From positions 1,063,540 through 1,127,539 of the forward strand of contig FN649727.1 in assembly GCA_000310025.1 (NCBI GenBank): a DNA stretch of 64,000 nt, read 5' to 3'. Source of the stretch: Ectocarpus siliculosus (lineage: Eukaryota; Sar; Phaeophyceae; Ectocarpales; Ectocarpaceae). Each line of letters opens with the position of its first letter. The first letter of the stretch is position 1. A program made the translations under genes and the position numbers. Of this stretch, positions 1 to 11,537 are shown piece by piece. The notes beneath the pieces were generated by a model. That model did no database searches. It saw nothing but the letters and a program-made list of their open reading frames with translations, and had not been told where the DNA came from.

Positions 1-21
1 AGACAGACAGACAGACAGAGA
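1..21. repeat. (GACA)n microsatellite at the window edge
   Basis: About five GACA units at the extreme left end, in what should be an intron of the BRCC36 gene, just beyond the exon ending at 193. Confidence 0.85.
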
Positions 22-192
22 GTAGGGCAAGGCCGCCAAAGAGAAGCACCGACCAAGAGAGCAAAGCGAAACAAACCGACGGAAAAGAGAGCTTGACGAA
101 CACGAAGAGTGCGACCGGTCGGTGGCAGCAGTCAGCCTGATCCCTTCCGTACCCCGTGCCACATTCAGTACCCGAACCGACAACAAGCCTAC

Positions 193-3100
193 CTTGCTGT
201 GCTTGTCCTCGCTGAAGACGGAAAATATCAGCCCTATGAATCGCCTGTCCATCGACTGATACTGCCCCTGAGTCCGCACATCTGAAGGGGTACCCGCCCC
301 CCCAGGAGCAACAGAAGCAGCAGCAGCCACGGCAGCAGCATCAGTATCAAACAACACGCCGGGAGCGAACAAGAAGGCGTGAGCGGCGGCGGGGGGGGGG
401 GAGATAGAAGACGAACAAGCGGCGGGGATGTTTGATATCGTGTACTTGTAAGTGATGTCGTGCAGTGCGTGCAAGAACCAACATCGGGGATCGGGGACCT
501 AGCACCTTCGTTGTTCCAATAACCCAACACGCGGCGACAGCGGCGGCGGTGGCGGTGGCAGCAGCAGCAGAAGCAGCTGCAGCAGCAGCAGCAGCAGCAG
601 CAGCGCCACAAACCAACAGGCCGACAGACAAAACCTTGCAACGTCTAATATTGTTGTCTCACCCACGTGGGACGGTAGGACCGTGATGTGGGGATGGCTG
701 TGGTACCACCCTACCACCCGTGTATCTTGCCCCAGCTGCGCCGACATTTTCTGCGGACCAAGGCGAGGACGGCGGCGGCGGCGGCGGCGGGGGGGGGGGG
801 TCATGCGATGCTCAGCATCCATCTTCTGGATGGGGGGCGGGGGAGGTACTCACGGCTACTAAAAAAAAACGGACGGAACAAGCCGTTCAGGAAAAAGGGA
901 ACGAAGCACAAAGGCATTGCATTTTTTTTTTTAAGAACAGCAACACGATGGCAAATAGACCACAGCAAACAATTTTGGCACATTCTCGCGAAACTAGCTC
1001 GCATTGCCCTCTGCTGCACACGAAAACGACCGTGCGTGAAGGCCTTCGTAGGTTACAATAGTTCGGTACCACCGACTGATAGCGTGGCGCACGATCGTAC
1101 TCCTCACCTTCAGTCTAAAAACCCCTCGGGCGCGCAATCTCGCGTGGACTGTTCGGCGAAACGGACAGGAACTACACTGTACTAAAGCACGAGCTCGGGG
1201 AGAACGCCGTCTGTCTGACCTTCTAGTCTACCTCTCGAGTGCGCGCTGCGACTGAAGAACACACCTCGGCGATGTCGGCGGCTTCTGCCAGCTGCTTGTA
1301 TCCCACTTCGACGCGGTCCTCCCGCTTGTCCGTCCTGAGACCAAGAGAAAAAACAAAATTACCGGACGTGCATGCAAGCGGCGCTATCAGGCAAAGATGA
1401 CCCGAAAAGGTCGGTAGAAAACTGGCGTTCCAGTCGAGCAGGCAAGTGGAGAAAACCGGACAGAAAAAACAAGTGGAGAAAACCGGAAAAAACAGGAGGG
1501 GCAATCCGAAAATCCGTGACCCAAGGGGACCCCAGCATAAGGCCGTCTCGCTCATCGTGGCTTTGTCTTTTTCGTTTTTTGTTCTTTGGGCGGCCAGCTT
1601 AAGCGCATCGAGCGAACAAGCAAGCCAGTTGAAAATCCTCACACGTCATGCTACCTGTGGAACCTTCACCGGAAACAATACACGTAAAGCGATCGTTGAA
1701 AACTATTTCGACGAATCAGCGCCATAAAAACACGCCAAATTCTCACGAATCAAACTTATCACGGGCTGCACAATGCTTGCCGTTGTGAACATGGTAAGCA
1801 AGGCGCCATCTGGGCGAAGGAAGTACAGCAGTTCAACCAAACCTACCCCCCCTCGAAAGCAGGATGTTCTCCAACTCTTCTTCTATAACAGCAGGAGGTA
1901 GTCCGGCCGGGGAGAAACACAGTCATAATCACATCAAGCGCAATTCAACACAAGAGGCTGCCAAACCAGTTTCGAAGCAGCAAACGTGTGCACACCTCTC
2001 GGTGTACTCGTCCTCCCAATTCTGCAACGGGTAAGGACATGACCAGACCGCCACGCCACAGACAGAGCAGCAAAAACCAAATCCCGAAGCAAGGCGACTT
2101 GGTGGTGCGGCCGTGCTTTTGTTTTCCTCCTCTTCCTCCTTCTCACCGTGTGAGGATCATCGCGTGATCCACTGTTACCGCCGGGCAGCTGGTCCCATCC
2201 CTCCCGGTCCCATCGTGCCACCTCCCGAGTAGCAACCCCATTACCTGTAGGTGGGCGCGGCGGCCAGAGAAAATTGTTTTTGCACCAGCTGGCATCAGCA
2301 GATCCTTCAACGCGTAGGCTACGACAGACGCGAGATAAGCCCGGTACCCAGCAGGTTGTCTGGCCCAGTTGCGGCAAAGACTTTCGACCTTCAACACGCC
2401 CCATTCGATTATTTAAATAACTGCTGTGGCATTTTCTCGAACGACTACCGAAGTCTTTCAGTGGTTGTACAGTGTATTTTCTACAAAAAAACAACCAAAT
2501 CAACATGGTACGGGTGTCATACCCACGGGGATGGAGGGATCAGCGATTGACAAGGTCACAAGGGAACGACGCGTGATTGTCTGATCTGTACTGCGCTGCT
2601 GCCCAGTAAATCCGCGTGGAGCTATGTAGCATAGAATACAGCAAATCTACAGAATAATTTCATCGCAAATTGCAAAGCTTGTTTCACTCCAACGATAGAG
2701 AATGGAGCTCCAGCTTTCTACAGATCAGGTTTACGAGGTTTAACACTAGACTAGACCATCGGGGTCTCGTTACCCAGGTGTTCCAGCCTGTGGTTGTTCT
2801 TAGGTCTCCCAAATCGGGTTGTGGTGTCTGTGTCGGATAAAGCCAGCATGTGATACAAATTCCACGTCGAACTCAGCAAATTTCGTGGGTTGCAAGAGAA
2901 GCAAAACATAAAATAAGGACACAAATGTCTCTGCTGGCAAGGCATCGAGGAGAGTCAACACGATTTCGGTTTCGAAACGCGGATGACTTCATGCCCACGC
3001 TCTTTCCTTACTCTCACTTCAATTCTCACCTGAGTGTGCGGACGCTGCTGAAGCAATACCGCATCATTAAGGAATAATATAAACACACACAGAAAGACTG

Positions 3101-3572
3101 CCCATTCGAGATATACCCACAGTCGAACGGGATGTGGTGGAGTCTTTTCAGTGAGTGAAGGGAAACCGGCTGGGTATTGGACTTATTTCGCATCATGCAG
3201 CACGCGCGTATTCTGCCGCACGGAAGCCTACAGCGCAACCACGGCTTTATAACTATCTACTGACGGCGGGTTTTCTTCACCCGGGCTTCCCCAAAACTGC
3301 TGCGGCAAGGTTTCTCTCTATTTTACTCGCCCGTAACTACTTATGGTACTACTACTACACTGGAGTACCACCACTCCACCACAACTGTTGCAACAGTTGA
3401 TCTCATACTGCAGCAGTATACCACTCTTGACATACTTTCTGTCGACAGCGGAGGAATCCCGCCGCAGCTGCAATAAGGCAATTGAACCCACCTCCTGTTT
3501 CTCCGTCGACATGGCATGGCTGGCACACGTGGTGAAGGCTTGCCAGCTCAGGGTGCACCGTTGTAACGACAT
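193..3572 (-). CDS. BRCC3: BRCC36-type JAMM deubiquitinase (3' end outside window)
   Basis: Five exons on the minus strand: 3492-3572, 2147-2244, 1265-1334, 663-750 and 193-281, all with GT-AG introns and matching phases. They give 142 residues from ATG 3572; the rest lies left of the window. Exon 1 encodes 27 residues ending in the STEKQE segment, whose last Glu (E27) matches the catalytic-site Glu of the family. Exon 2 opens with VMGLLLG. Exon 3 has TDKREDRVEV, close to human SDKRKDRVEI. Exon 4 has GWYHSHPHITVLPSHV, and with D113 the zinc motif HxHx7SxxD is complete (H100, H102, S110, D113). Exon 5 has FIGLIFSVFSEDKHSK. Known family members cleave Lys63-linked ubiquitin in BRCA1-A/BRISC complexes. 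All metal ligands are present, so activity is plausible. The start is supported by the same 27-residue spacing as in the plant homologue. Introns carry CTG and GGC repeats. Confidence 0.93.
561..605. repeat. (CAG)n trinucleotide repeat
   Basis: A run of about 14 slightly interrupted GCA/CAG units inside the BRCC36 intron between exons 663-750 and 193-281. It reads as CUG in the pre-mRNA. It produces spurious polyalanine and polycysteine frames that are not genes. Confidence 0.9.
769..800. repeat. (GGC)n repeat followed by a G-run
   Basis: A GGC repeat merging into a run of ten G, just upstream on the minus strand of BRCC36 exon 663-750. In the transcript it is C-rich and may act as an extended pyrimidine tract for that acceptor. 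Confidence 0.8.
3083..3181 (+). repeat. Dispersed repeat A, copy 1
   Basis: About 100 bp resembling 35253-35352. Shared blocks include ACACAGAAAGACT, CGAGATAT and CACAGTCGAACGGGA, with diverged spacers. It lies in BRCC36 intron 1. It has no coding potential and I cannot assign it to a known family. Confidence 0.6.
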
Positions 3573-4382
3573 TGTTCCTCTCCAACCGGCGCTCGGCGGC
3601 GGCACGTGGACGTGCTGCTGTGTGTCTGTGTGTGAGCTTTGAGACGCTGCTTTGAGGGGCCACGCAGACAGAACTTCACCCATACCGCCCATGCCGCGCC
3701 CCAACCGAACCCAAACCAAGCACAAGGGATTATCCCGCCGTTGATCCCGCCGCTAAATCGCATATCTATTCCATTCGGAATCTGGTCACCGCCCCACAGC
3801 GGTCTACACTCCATTCGCACCATCTTCCATCCCTTCGCAACAGCAGAACAACTGGTGTATTTCCCCTCTGCTCCTTTTCAACGTCACGTGTAGTTTGGTG
3901 AGTCGAGATTGTCTGTCGTTGTGCGTGCGTACCACTGCTGTACTGCGAAGGCAAACCACGACTTGAAAAGAGTGTTGATGCGTGCTTCCGTTGCTCTCAC
4001 GCGAGCTGGCAATCGTCCTCTATATACCTTTGTCTACGAGCATGTCGCTCAAGTGCGCTACCTTTACACGTTGCTGCCAATCAAGGTGATGTCGCGGGTC
4101 TGGCGGCTGTACAGGTCGGCGGCGTTTTTTCGGCCGTGCTTGTGTAGATACCCTTGGCCGTATGATGGAGGCCGGAAAGAGCCCCCTGGGAAAAAATGCA
4201 TATTTGTACCACAAGAGATCCAACATGTTTGCTGCTGACTGCTGCTGCTACTGCGTTCGCCTTTTGTTTCCGAGATACTGTAGATGTTTCATGTGGTTGA
4301 GGGTTCAACCTTGACAAGAAGGTTGCGGAAAAAGAAAAAAATGAGCTGGAGCCCTCTTTTTTTTATCGCGCCAACGGCGAAC
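3573..4382. other. Region upstream of BRCC36, no gene seen
   Basis: Holds the 5' UTR and promoter side of the BRCC36 gene. I see no convincing exon on either strand and no clear core promoter motif. Confidence 0.4.
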
Positions 4383-4387
4383 ATGTA
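4383..4387. repeat. Target site duplication of the copia element, left
   Basis: ATGTA directly before the left LTR. The same five bases follow the right LTR at 11533-11537. A 5-bp duplication is normal for LTR elements. Confidence 0.93.
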
Positions 4388-4719
4388 TGTTAGGTAAACT
4401 ACGCGGGGTGCAGCAAGCACGTTCTGGACGTTACTTGGGGCACTGGGTAGTCGGCCGTGTTAGGCCGAGAGAGAGAGATTGAGAGAGAGTTGGAGAGAGG
4501 GTGGGAGAAGGAAACTTGATTGGAGAGAGACGGTGGTGGTGGTGGAGAGAGAGAGGAAGAAGTGAGCGCAGCACGCACGCAAGCTTCATCGCACCAACCA
4601 CGCCAAAAGGGTCCCCGTGACCGCACCGATGGTACCCTGCAACACATGAAATTCCCAAGACGTATCCCCCTGGGATCCTCGATCCTCACGACCAGATACT
4701 GCTGCGAGTATATCTAACA
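4388..4719 (-). repeat. 3' LTR of the copia element
   Basis: 332 bp, the downstream LTR with respect to the minus-strand transcript. It contains GA-rich stretches. Relative to the other LTR it has an extra seven bases (GATCCTC repeated) near 4680. Confidence 0.95.
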
Positions 4720-4728
4720 TCCCCCCTG
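4720..4728 (-). other. Polypurine tract
   Basis: On the minus strand a purine run (AGGGGGGA) immediately precedes the 3' LTR. This is where the plus-strand primer of LTR elements is expected. Confidence 0.8.
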
Positions 4729-4972
4729 CTCGCAACAGTTACTCACTGAAAACTTCGCGAACACTCGATATCTCAACCAAAATACATCTCTCCAAGAACA
4801 TATGCCATCAATACTCGACCAGAATAACATAAGAGGGAAAAACAATTCAAAGGAACATGAATACTGCATCGCGCGTAACAAATACTTGGCGCGAGAAATG
4901 AAAGAAAACGGGAAACAAAACGAGAAACAAAACAAAACCAAAACACAACCAATCAGAAAAACAATAAAATGT

Positions 4973-7900
4973 TCATGCCAAATTCATTGCAAAATCACGG
5001 TGAGACTCGAAAACGTCCTTCGGCAAGCTCTTCGTGAGAAAATCTGCACGCTGGTACGGAGACGGCACGTGGATCACCGAAATTTCCTTCCTCTCTACCA
5101 GTTCCCTGAGGAAATGGTGCCTTACATCTATGTGCTTCGAGTTCGAGTTTGAGATGGGGTTCTGCGCTAGTTGAATCACCCCCTGGTTGTCCTCGAAGAC
5201 GGGGATACACGGCATGCCGACCTGCGGCAACATGAAACGCCAAATCTGCCTCAAAAACAAAATCTCCTTCACTGTGTCACCAAGCGCGACGTACTCTGCT
5301 TCTGTCGTCGAAAGCGTGACGCACTTTTGCGTTCTGGAAAACCAAGACACAGCGCCTCCTCCACACGTCACGATTCCCCCTGATACCGACCTACGGTCTG
5401 CTGCCTTGCTTGCAAAGTCCGCATCAGCGTACCCCTGCAAGCTGAACCCTTACAATCGGTCCTGCACACATCTAGATCCTGTACCCCTCTGAAACGAAAT
5501 ACCAAAGTGACTCGTCCTCCTCGCATAGCCTAAAATATCCATCGCTGCATTCCAGTGTACCAGCTTCGGAGATGCGCAATACCTAGCTACTGCCCTTACA
5601 GCATTCGCAATGTCTGGCCTAGTTTGAGTCGCCAGCCACATCAACGATCCTACCAGCTCACGAAACGAAAAGTCTGTCGCCACCTCATCCGCATCAAAAT
5701 CAGAAAGCTTCACCCCCGAAGACATCGGAACGCTCTTACCTCCCACTACTCCATATTCTGCTGCTAGCTCGTCCGTGAAAGTCTGCTGAGAAATCGTCAA
5801 CCTTCCGGTCTCCTTGTTCCTCTCGTAAAAGCACCCAGAATACCATCTCAACTCTCCCAGGTTCTTCACTGGCGCGGACTTGTTAAGGTCGGCGCCAAAC
5901 TTGTCACATCTCTCCCTCTCTCCGACAGCAAAAATGTCATCTACATGTACTACCAAAACCAAAACAACACATCCATCCTCAATCAAACGAAACACACAAG
6001 CATCGGCCATGCACTGCTCAAAACCTAACGCCACTAAACACCTCTTCAGCATAGCATGCCACTGCCTAGATGCCTGTCTCAAGCCATACAGACTCTTGCC
6101 TAGTTTTACAATCATTCCAGATAGAGCTCCACATCCCTGTGGCAAACGCATGTACACGTCTTCCTCCAACTCCGAGCGCACAAAAGCTTGCTCAATATCG
6201 AAATGACACAAGTCGAGATTCAACTCGCACGCCAACGCAGCCAACATCCTAACACACGAAACAGAAACGGTAGGCGCGTACAGCTCTCCAAAGTCAATGT
6301 ACTCTCTCTGCATATCACCTCTCGCTACAAGTCTCGACTTCACCTTAGTGGGCCATCCAAATTCATCTGCCTTCCAATCGAATACCCACTTAGCGTTAAT
6401 TGCGTTCTCCACTAGTTGCTACTTCGCCGGAGTAAAAGTCCCTGCTTCCAACAAGCCGTAAAACTCCCTTTGCATAGAGTCGCTCCAAAGGTGCCGGTGC
6501 TCCGACGCCATGGCCTCTTTGTAGCTCTTGGGGACACGAAGGTCGCTGGCCTGGCAGTGAGGAAGGTCAGGGCGTTGCTCCGGCGGGCGCTGGTCTCGCA
6601 GCGTGGCGTCGATGTCTTCCCGGTTGGCGAGGAGCGTGGCAAATGCGAGTGGAAAGCCCGCTCCTCCAGCCCCCGGGTCCACCGCTGCGAGTGCTCCCGC
6701 CTGTTCTCCGGCCCCCGCTCCCCCCGGCTCTCCGGCCTCCGCCCCCCCCAGCTCCCTGCGCTCCTCATCCACCGCGCTCCGAGCCTCCAGCATCGACACC
6801 AGAGTGTTCTTGTCTAGCATCGAGATGAGTCCTGTGCTGTGCCTCGTGCCCGATCTCGTTCGGCTTGGCAGCCGCGGGTCTATCATACCCTCGGTCTTTG
6901 TACCCGGGCGAAGCTGCCGCATGGCGTGAGCCGTAAGCGGGGGCATCGCGGGGTCCGGCGGCGGCCGCTGGTCTGGATCGAGGGTCGCCAACGGTGATGG
7001 CGAAGAGGCAGAAGACGGCTGGCCAGGGGCGGGGGTCGCCGACGGTGGCGGCGAAGTGGCAGAGGGCGGCTGTGAAGGCGTGGGAGCGGACGACGGCGTG
7101 GTCGCTGGCGGCGGCGTTGCGGCAGGTGGCGTTGCGGCAGTCGAAGGCGTCGGTGCTGGGCCAAAGTTGATCGAGACGACCGGCGGCGTGAACGGGGGGG
7201 GTGTCGGTGCAGCGGTGATACGAGCGGAACCCCCCTCGCCGGCTGGCGCCGACGTCACCCACGACACGTTGTTGGTGTAGACGACGCGACCGGTGGACGC
7301 CTTGAGGACCTTGACGGTGCCGCTCGGGTGGTTGTCGCCGCCGTTCAGGTAGAAGCAGAGGGTGGCCTGGTCGTCGAGCTTGGTGCGGCGATCCTCGCGC
7401 ATGAAGCCGGGCTGGAAGAACGGCAGCACGCGGAATGGCCCTTGCTCGCCGGTGAACATCTCGTGCGGCGAGCGCCGCCCGGGGTTGGCCTTGGTCGCCG
7501 ACTGGTTAAGAGCGTCGGCGGCCCACTTCGCCGATTCCATCCAAAGACGGTCACCGCGCTCGTCGAGGCCGGGGATGGAGGCGAAGTCGACGTTGAACAC
7601 ACGGCCAGCGCTGCGGCGGGCGGCCATGCCGGCCTTCATAATCCGCCAGATGGCGCTCTCGACGACGCCGTTGTACTTCGGAGTGCCAGGCGGGGTGAAC
7701 TCGACGCCGATGCCGTTGTCGTCGCAGAATTGCCGGAAGTCGCCACGGGTCCACTCGGTGCCGTTGTCGACGCGGAAACACTCGATGCGCCCGAGGTCGT
7801 ACCGCCCCACGTCCGCCAGCAGCCTTTTCGTTGCCGCCAGCGCGTCGGACTTCCGCCGGAGACCGTAGACCTTGTTCCACCGCGAGGCGCTGTCGACGGC

Positions 7901-9192
7901 GACGAACAGGTAGAGGTTGCCGCCCAGGGAAGGCACCAGCGGTCCACACAAGTCCAGGTGAACACGCCCGAGTGGCTTGGACGCCCGCGCTCCCGGCCCC
8001 CGCGGCACCGACCCTCGCCTGCCCTTCGCCTTCATGCAGTCCGTGCACGGTTCCAGCTTGCCGGTGAGCACGATGCCTCTCTGCTGGGCGGTTTCTCTCA
8101 AAAGGGGCTCGCAAGCGTGGGCAAGGGAGCGGTGGAAGCGGTTGATGTCAACGGACTTTTCAGTCGAACCAAGAGCAAACGGGGACGCACCAGGGCCAAG
8201 CGCGGCCGCACCGAAGTCAAAATCAGCACCCCCATCAATGCTATCCAAAACAGCAGCTACATTCGCAGCATCAGTCTCAGGGATAAACGCGGGGAAAAAC
8301 TCTTGATACGGGGTGTCATCATAGCCATCCATGAGCTGCTCGTCGGTGAGCACACTCGTGTCTCCAAGATCCATACCCGGAAAAGTACCTACACAAACAA
8401 ACTCGGACGCCGAAGAAGGTACTACGCCGGCAGAGCCGGCGGGCGGGACGCTCTCACTCGCAGGTACTACACTGGTGGGACCAGTGGGCATGACGCTATC
8501 AGTCGAAGGTACTACGCTAGCAGAGCCAGCGGGCGTGACGCTCTCACTCGAAGGTACTACGCTAGCAGAGCCAGCGGGAGGGAAACGCAACACGGACACC
8601 AATGATTCCGCGGAGCCCCCTTTTTGGGAAGGGGAACGCGTGGAGCCAACGGCGGGGGCGGGATCGGGGGCAGTCACGAATGCAGGCAAAGCAGAAGAGT
8701 CTACTATAGTTGCAGATGGGTCGTACGGTAAGCGCATGGCATATGCTGCAGACGCTTTTTCCTCCCTAGCAAATAGCAGTCCATTTTGGAGGGTTGCACC
8801 ACGCTCGTCGTGCAGGATTTGTTGCTTTCGAGAAACTGCATGCGTTGAAAACAAATTGAAGCTCAGGTTCTCTACTACAGACACGTCAGTCAGCTTAACA
8901 CACATCGTCGTTTTTTCACCGTTCTCATCCTCCTGAAAGAAACTAAGGTTGATGCTACCGATAGCTTGCACTTCTAGCAGTCGACCATCACCTACGACGA
9001 CATACTTTCTATTTGCGGGGATCTCCTGCAGATCGTACATGTGTAGGCTACTGTTGGTAAAACTGTTGCTTGCACCTGAATCAGCTACCCATCTCTCGCT
9101 ACCAGGCGGCCCCTCACTAGATTCCACACTCAGCAAAGACGAAGCAGACGCAGCAGACTCAACTCCAATCGTCACTCCTATCCTACCAAAAA
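4973..9192 (-). pseudogene. copia pol (protease, integrase, RT, RNase H), two in-frame stops
   Basis: One reading frame runs from about 9190 to 4973 but is cut by TAG at 6419-6421 and TAA at 5450-5452. The first part (918 residues from 9175) has the protease motif DSGAS at residues 32-36, a His/Cys pre-integrase finger ending CTDC, and an integrase core with HLDLCGPL, FRVDNGTEW and NGVVESA carrying the D, D and E. A proline-rich linker follows. The middle part (6412-5450) is the reverse transcriptase, with the active-site variant VHVDDIF. The last part (5440-4973) is RNase H, with YADADF and STTEAEY. All parts are in the same frame, so each stop is a single nonsense change rather than a rearrangement. 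The protein would be a self-cleaved polyprotein. RT and integrase are well conserved, which fits recent insertion. Confidence 0.92.
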
Positions 9193-11112
9193 AATCTTCC
9201 GGGGTGAGACTTGCCTAGGGGCACCGATTGTGCCGTGCAGAGGTGGAGGTAGCCCGAAGATGGAGGCGCGCCAGGAGAAGGGGCAGAGGACGAGGAGGAA
9301 GCGGTGCTGCTGCTGCCCGCGGGGGGGGGCTGACGTGGCTGCTCGGATGATGAATCTTGACCGGCGGGAGGGTAGTAGACGTAGTGGATCCCGCCGTCAG
9401 ATGAACGGCTGTCTTCGTACCCGGAGGAGTAGCTGTAGCTGTCCCCGCCGCCGGCGTAGTGGGCGTACCCGGCGTCGTGGTGGCTGTCGTCGTAGGAGTA
9501 GCCTTCGTCGTAGTCGCCGTAATCTTCGTAGTAGCCACCATCATCGTGGGCGTAGTACACAACGTACGCCTGCTCTCTTCCGTGGCCAGAACGCGCGTGC
9601 CCCGAGCCTCTCCCTGCCCGATCTCTCTCGGCACGCCCGTCGCTGCTGTGGCGTCCCGCGGGCCCACGACCCCCCGGGTGACGCCCCAGACGACCACCAG
9701 GCCCACGTCCACGAAGAGGTCGCGGGGGGGGTGAGGCTTGGCTCCAGCCACCGCCACCATGACCGGTGTGGTGCTGTTGCTCTATCCTCACCCATCGCCC
9801 GCCACCGCGGCCGGGTCCCGGCGGCGGTCTACCCCCTCGCTGGCTACCGCCGCCACCGCGGCTGCCGCCGCCCGAGCGACGTTCCTCGGCGCCCTCTCTC
9901 GAACGCGCACGCCGCAGTTGCTGCTGGAGACGACACTGCTCGTTGGTGTGAAGCTCGGACTGGTGGTAGCGGCAAAATCCGCCGGGGTCGTCGTTGAACA
10001 CGTCACTATTTTTCTTCTCTCCGTCACGATTTTGGCCGCCAGCTGCTGCCTGACCGCCGTCTTGACCCCAGGATGCCCCCCCACTGCCCCCGCCGCGCCG
10101 GCCCATGCCGGACGCGGCGAGAGCGAGCTCCACCTCGCGCCTCTCCCCCTTGCTCCTCTCGCGCTCCATCTCCACGTGGGCGTCCCTCACCACAGTCTCA
10201 AGGGTACGCAACGTCAGGACATCATGGGCAAGCAGTATTCCTTTTTGCACGGCATACAACGAAGAGGGAAGGCCACGAGCAATGTCTTTGTTGGCATCTG
10301 TTTCATCCTTAATCGTGCCTACTGATGCGAGACGCAGGCGAAGGGCCTCTGAGCGGGCAATGTAATCCTGTGGACTCTCGGACTCTTTCATCTCCAACTC
10401 CTTCCAGTCCTGCTCCAACCTCGACTTTTCTGACTGCTTTTTCTCCTGATAGAACTCGGTCACTATTTTCCAGCCCTTTTGGGGACTCTCACACGCCAGA
10501 ATCAAGCTCTGAATCGGGGGATACATAACCTTGCTTATGAGGATATTCCACAGTTTGAAAGACTTGTCTACCACTTCATTTCCAAAAAGTCTCCGAAGGT
10601 CTCCTACATTCACACCCCTCTTCCCGACCTTGACCTCGACCTCCAGTTCCAACGCATCATGCACACCCTCCTCCTGAAAATATGAAATCATCTTACCACG
10701 AAAAATATCAAACATAATGTACAAGTCCTGCTCCTTCTTTACACTACCAAGCCAAGGTTCGATTTCTGAGCCTGGATTGACACGTAACGTGCCTGAGCGG
10801 GGCAAAGCCCTGTTGTTGAGCGATGGCCTCAGCTGTCGCCTTGGCCGCTTGCGCCACGATGTGTGCGACGCTGCTGGGGTCGTTGAATGTGGCTGGTGTA
10901 CCCTGGCTGGAGGGTGATGGTTGGTTGCCAGTAGGTGGGACTGGGTTGCCGGTTGGAGTGGCTGGGTTGCCGGCTGGTGGTTGGGCAATGGTGACTTCAC
11001 CCTCGTTGATCCTATTGGCTTCGAGTTCGGCTTGCACTCGTTGCTGGACGATCTCCTCCACTTTTTGTTGTAGCTCTTCCCCGCTGAGGGCGGAGAGGTC
11101 GATGTCCTCCAT
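9183..11112 (-). pseudogene. copia gag with a one-base frameshift
   Basis: The likely start is ATG 11112 (MEDIDLSALSG). The first 100 or so residues then lose frame near a run of four C on the minus strand (10799-10802). The continuing frame, open to the stop at 9183-9185, holds the capsid-like part with WNILISK and ESPQDYIARSEALRLRL. It also has a possible degenerate zinc knuckle (CRYHQSELHTNEQC) and a long Arg/Gly-rich tail. One extra C explains the break. Gag forms the particle that packages the element RNA. The pol frame is -1 relative to gag and begins at a run of seven T just before the gag stop. Confidence 0.82.
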
Positions 11113-11207
11113 GATGTTTGGTGTTGTGGGAGTCTACCGATTGCGCGTGACTGCACAACCCCCGGATGGCTACGCCCGCGCGCAGATACCGTGATATCGC
11201 ACTAGTG
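11113..11207 (-). other. copia leader between 5' LTR and gag
   Basis: Untranslated leader of the element. It should hold the primer binding site and packaging signal. I see no clear tRNA complement directly after the LTR. Confidence 0.5.
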
Positions 11208-11532
11208 TGTTAGGTAAACTACGCGGGGTGCAGCAAGCACGTTCTGGACGTTACTTGGGGCACTGGGTAGTCGGCCGTGTTAGGCCGAGAGAGAGAGATT
11301 GAGAGAGAGTTGGAGAGAGAGTGGGAGAAGGAAACTTGATTGGAGAGAGACGGTGGTGGTGGTGGAGAGAGAGAGGAAGAAGTGAGCGCAGCACGCACGC
11401 AAGCTTCATCGCACCAACCACGCCAAAAGGGTCCCCGTGACCGCACCGATGGTACCCTGCAACACACGAAATTCCCAAGACGTATCCCCCTGGGATCCTC
11501 ACGACCAGATACTGCTGCGAGTATATCTAACA
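11208..11532 (-). repeat. 5' LTR of the copia element
   Basis: 325 bp, the upstream LTR for the minus-strand transcript, so it should hold the element promoter. Same ends as the partner LTR at 4388-4719. Confidence 0.95.
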
Positions 11533-11537
11533 ATGTA
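11533..11537. repeat. Target site duplication of the copia element, right
   Basis: ATGTA directly after the right LTR, matching 4383-4387. Confidence 0.93.

Larger units (their letters stand above)
4388..11532 (-). mobile_element. Full-length Ty1/copia LTR retrotransposon
   Basis: Two LTRs that begin TGTTA and end TAACA enclose gag and pol on the minus strand, and ATGTA flanks both sides. Order in the transcript is gag, protease, integrase, reverse transcriptase, RNase H, which is the copia order (integrase before RT). The LTRs differ by two substitutions (near 4497 and 4648) and one 7-bp tandem duplication, so insertion was recent. The coding part nevertheless carries a one-base frameshift in gag and two in-frame stops in pol, so this copy is probably not autonomous as assembled. 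It lies between BRCC36 and the AIFM2-like gene and interrupts neither. A primer binding site next to the 5' LTR could not be matched to a tRNA by eye. Confidence 0.95.

Noticed and set aside
234-1185. Long overlapping frames on both strands rich in Ala, Cys, Leu or Gly
   Set aside because: They are readings of CAG/GGC repeats around BRCC36 exons. Only the exons at 193-281 and 663-750 have splice sites and family similarity.
7328-8605. 425-codon plus-strand frame
   Set aside because: It lies antisense to the copia integrase, whose motifs are clear on the minus strand. The GC-rich code keeps the opposite strand open.
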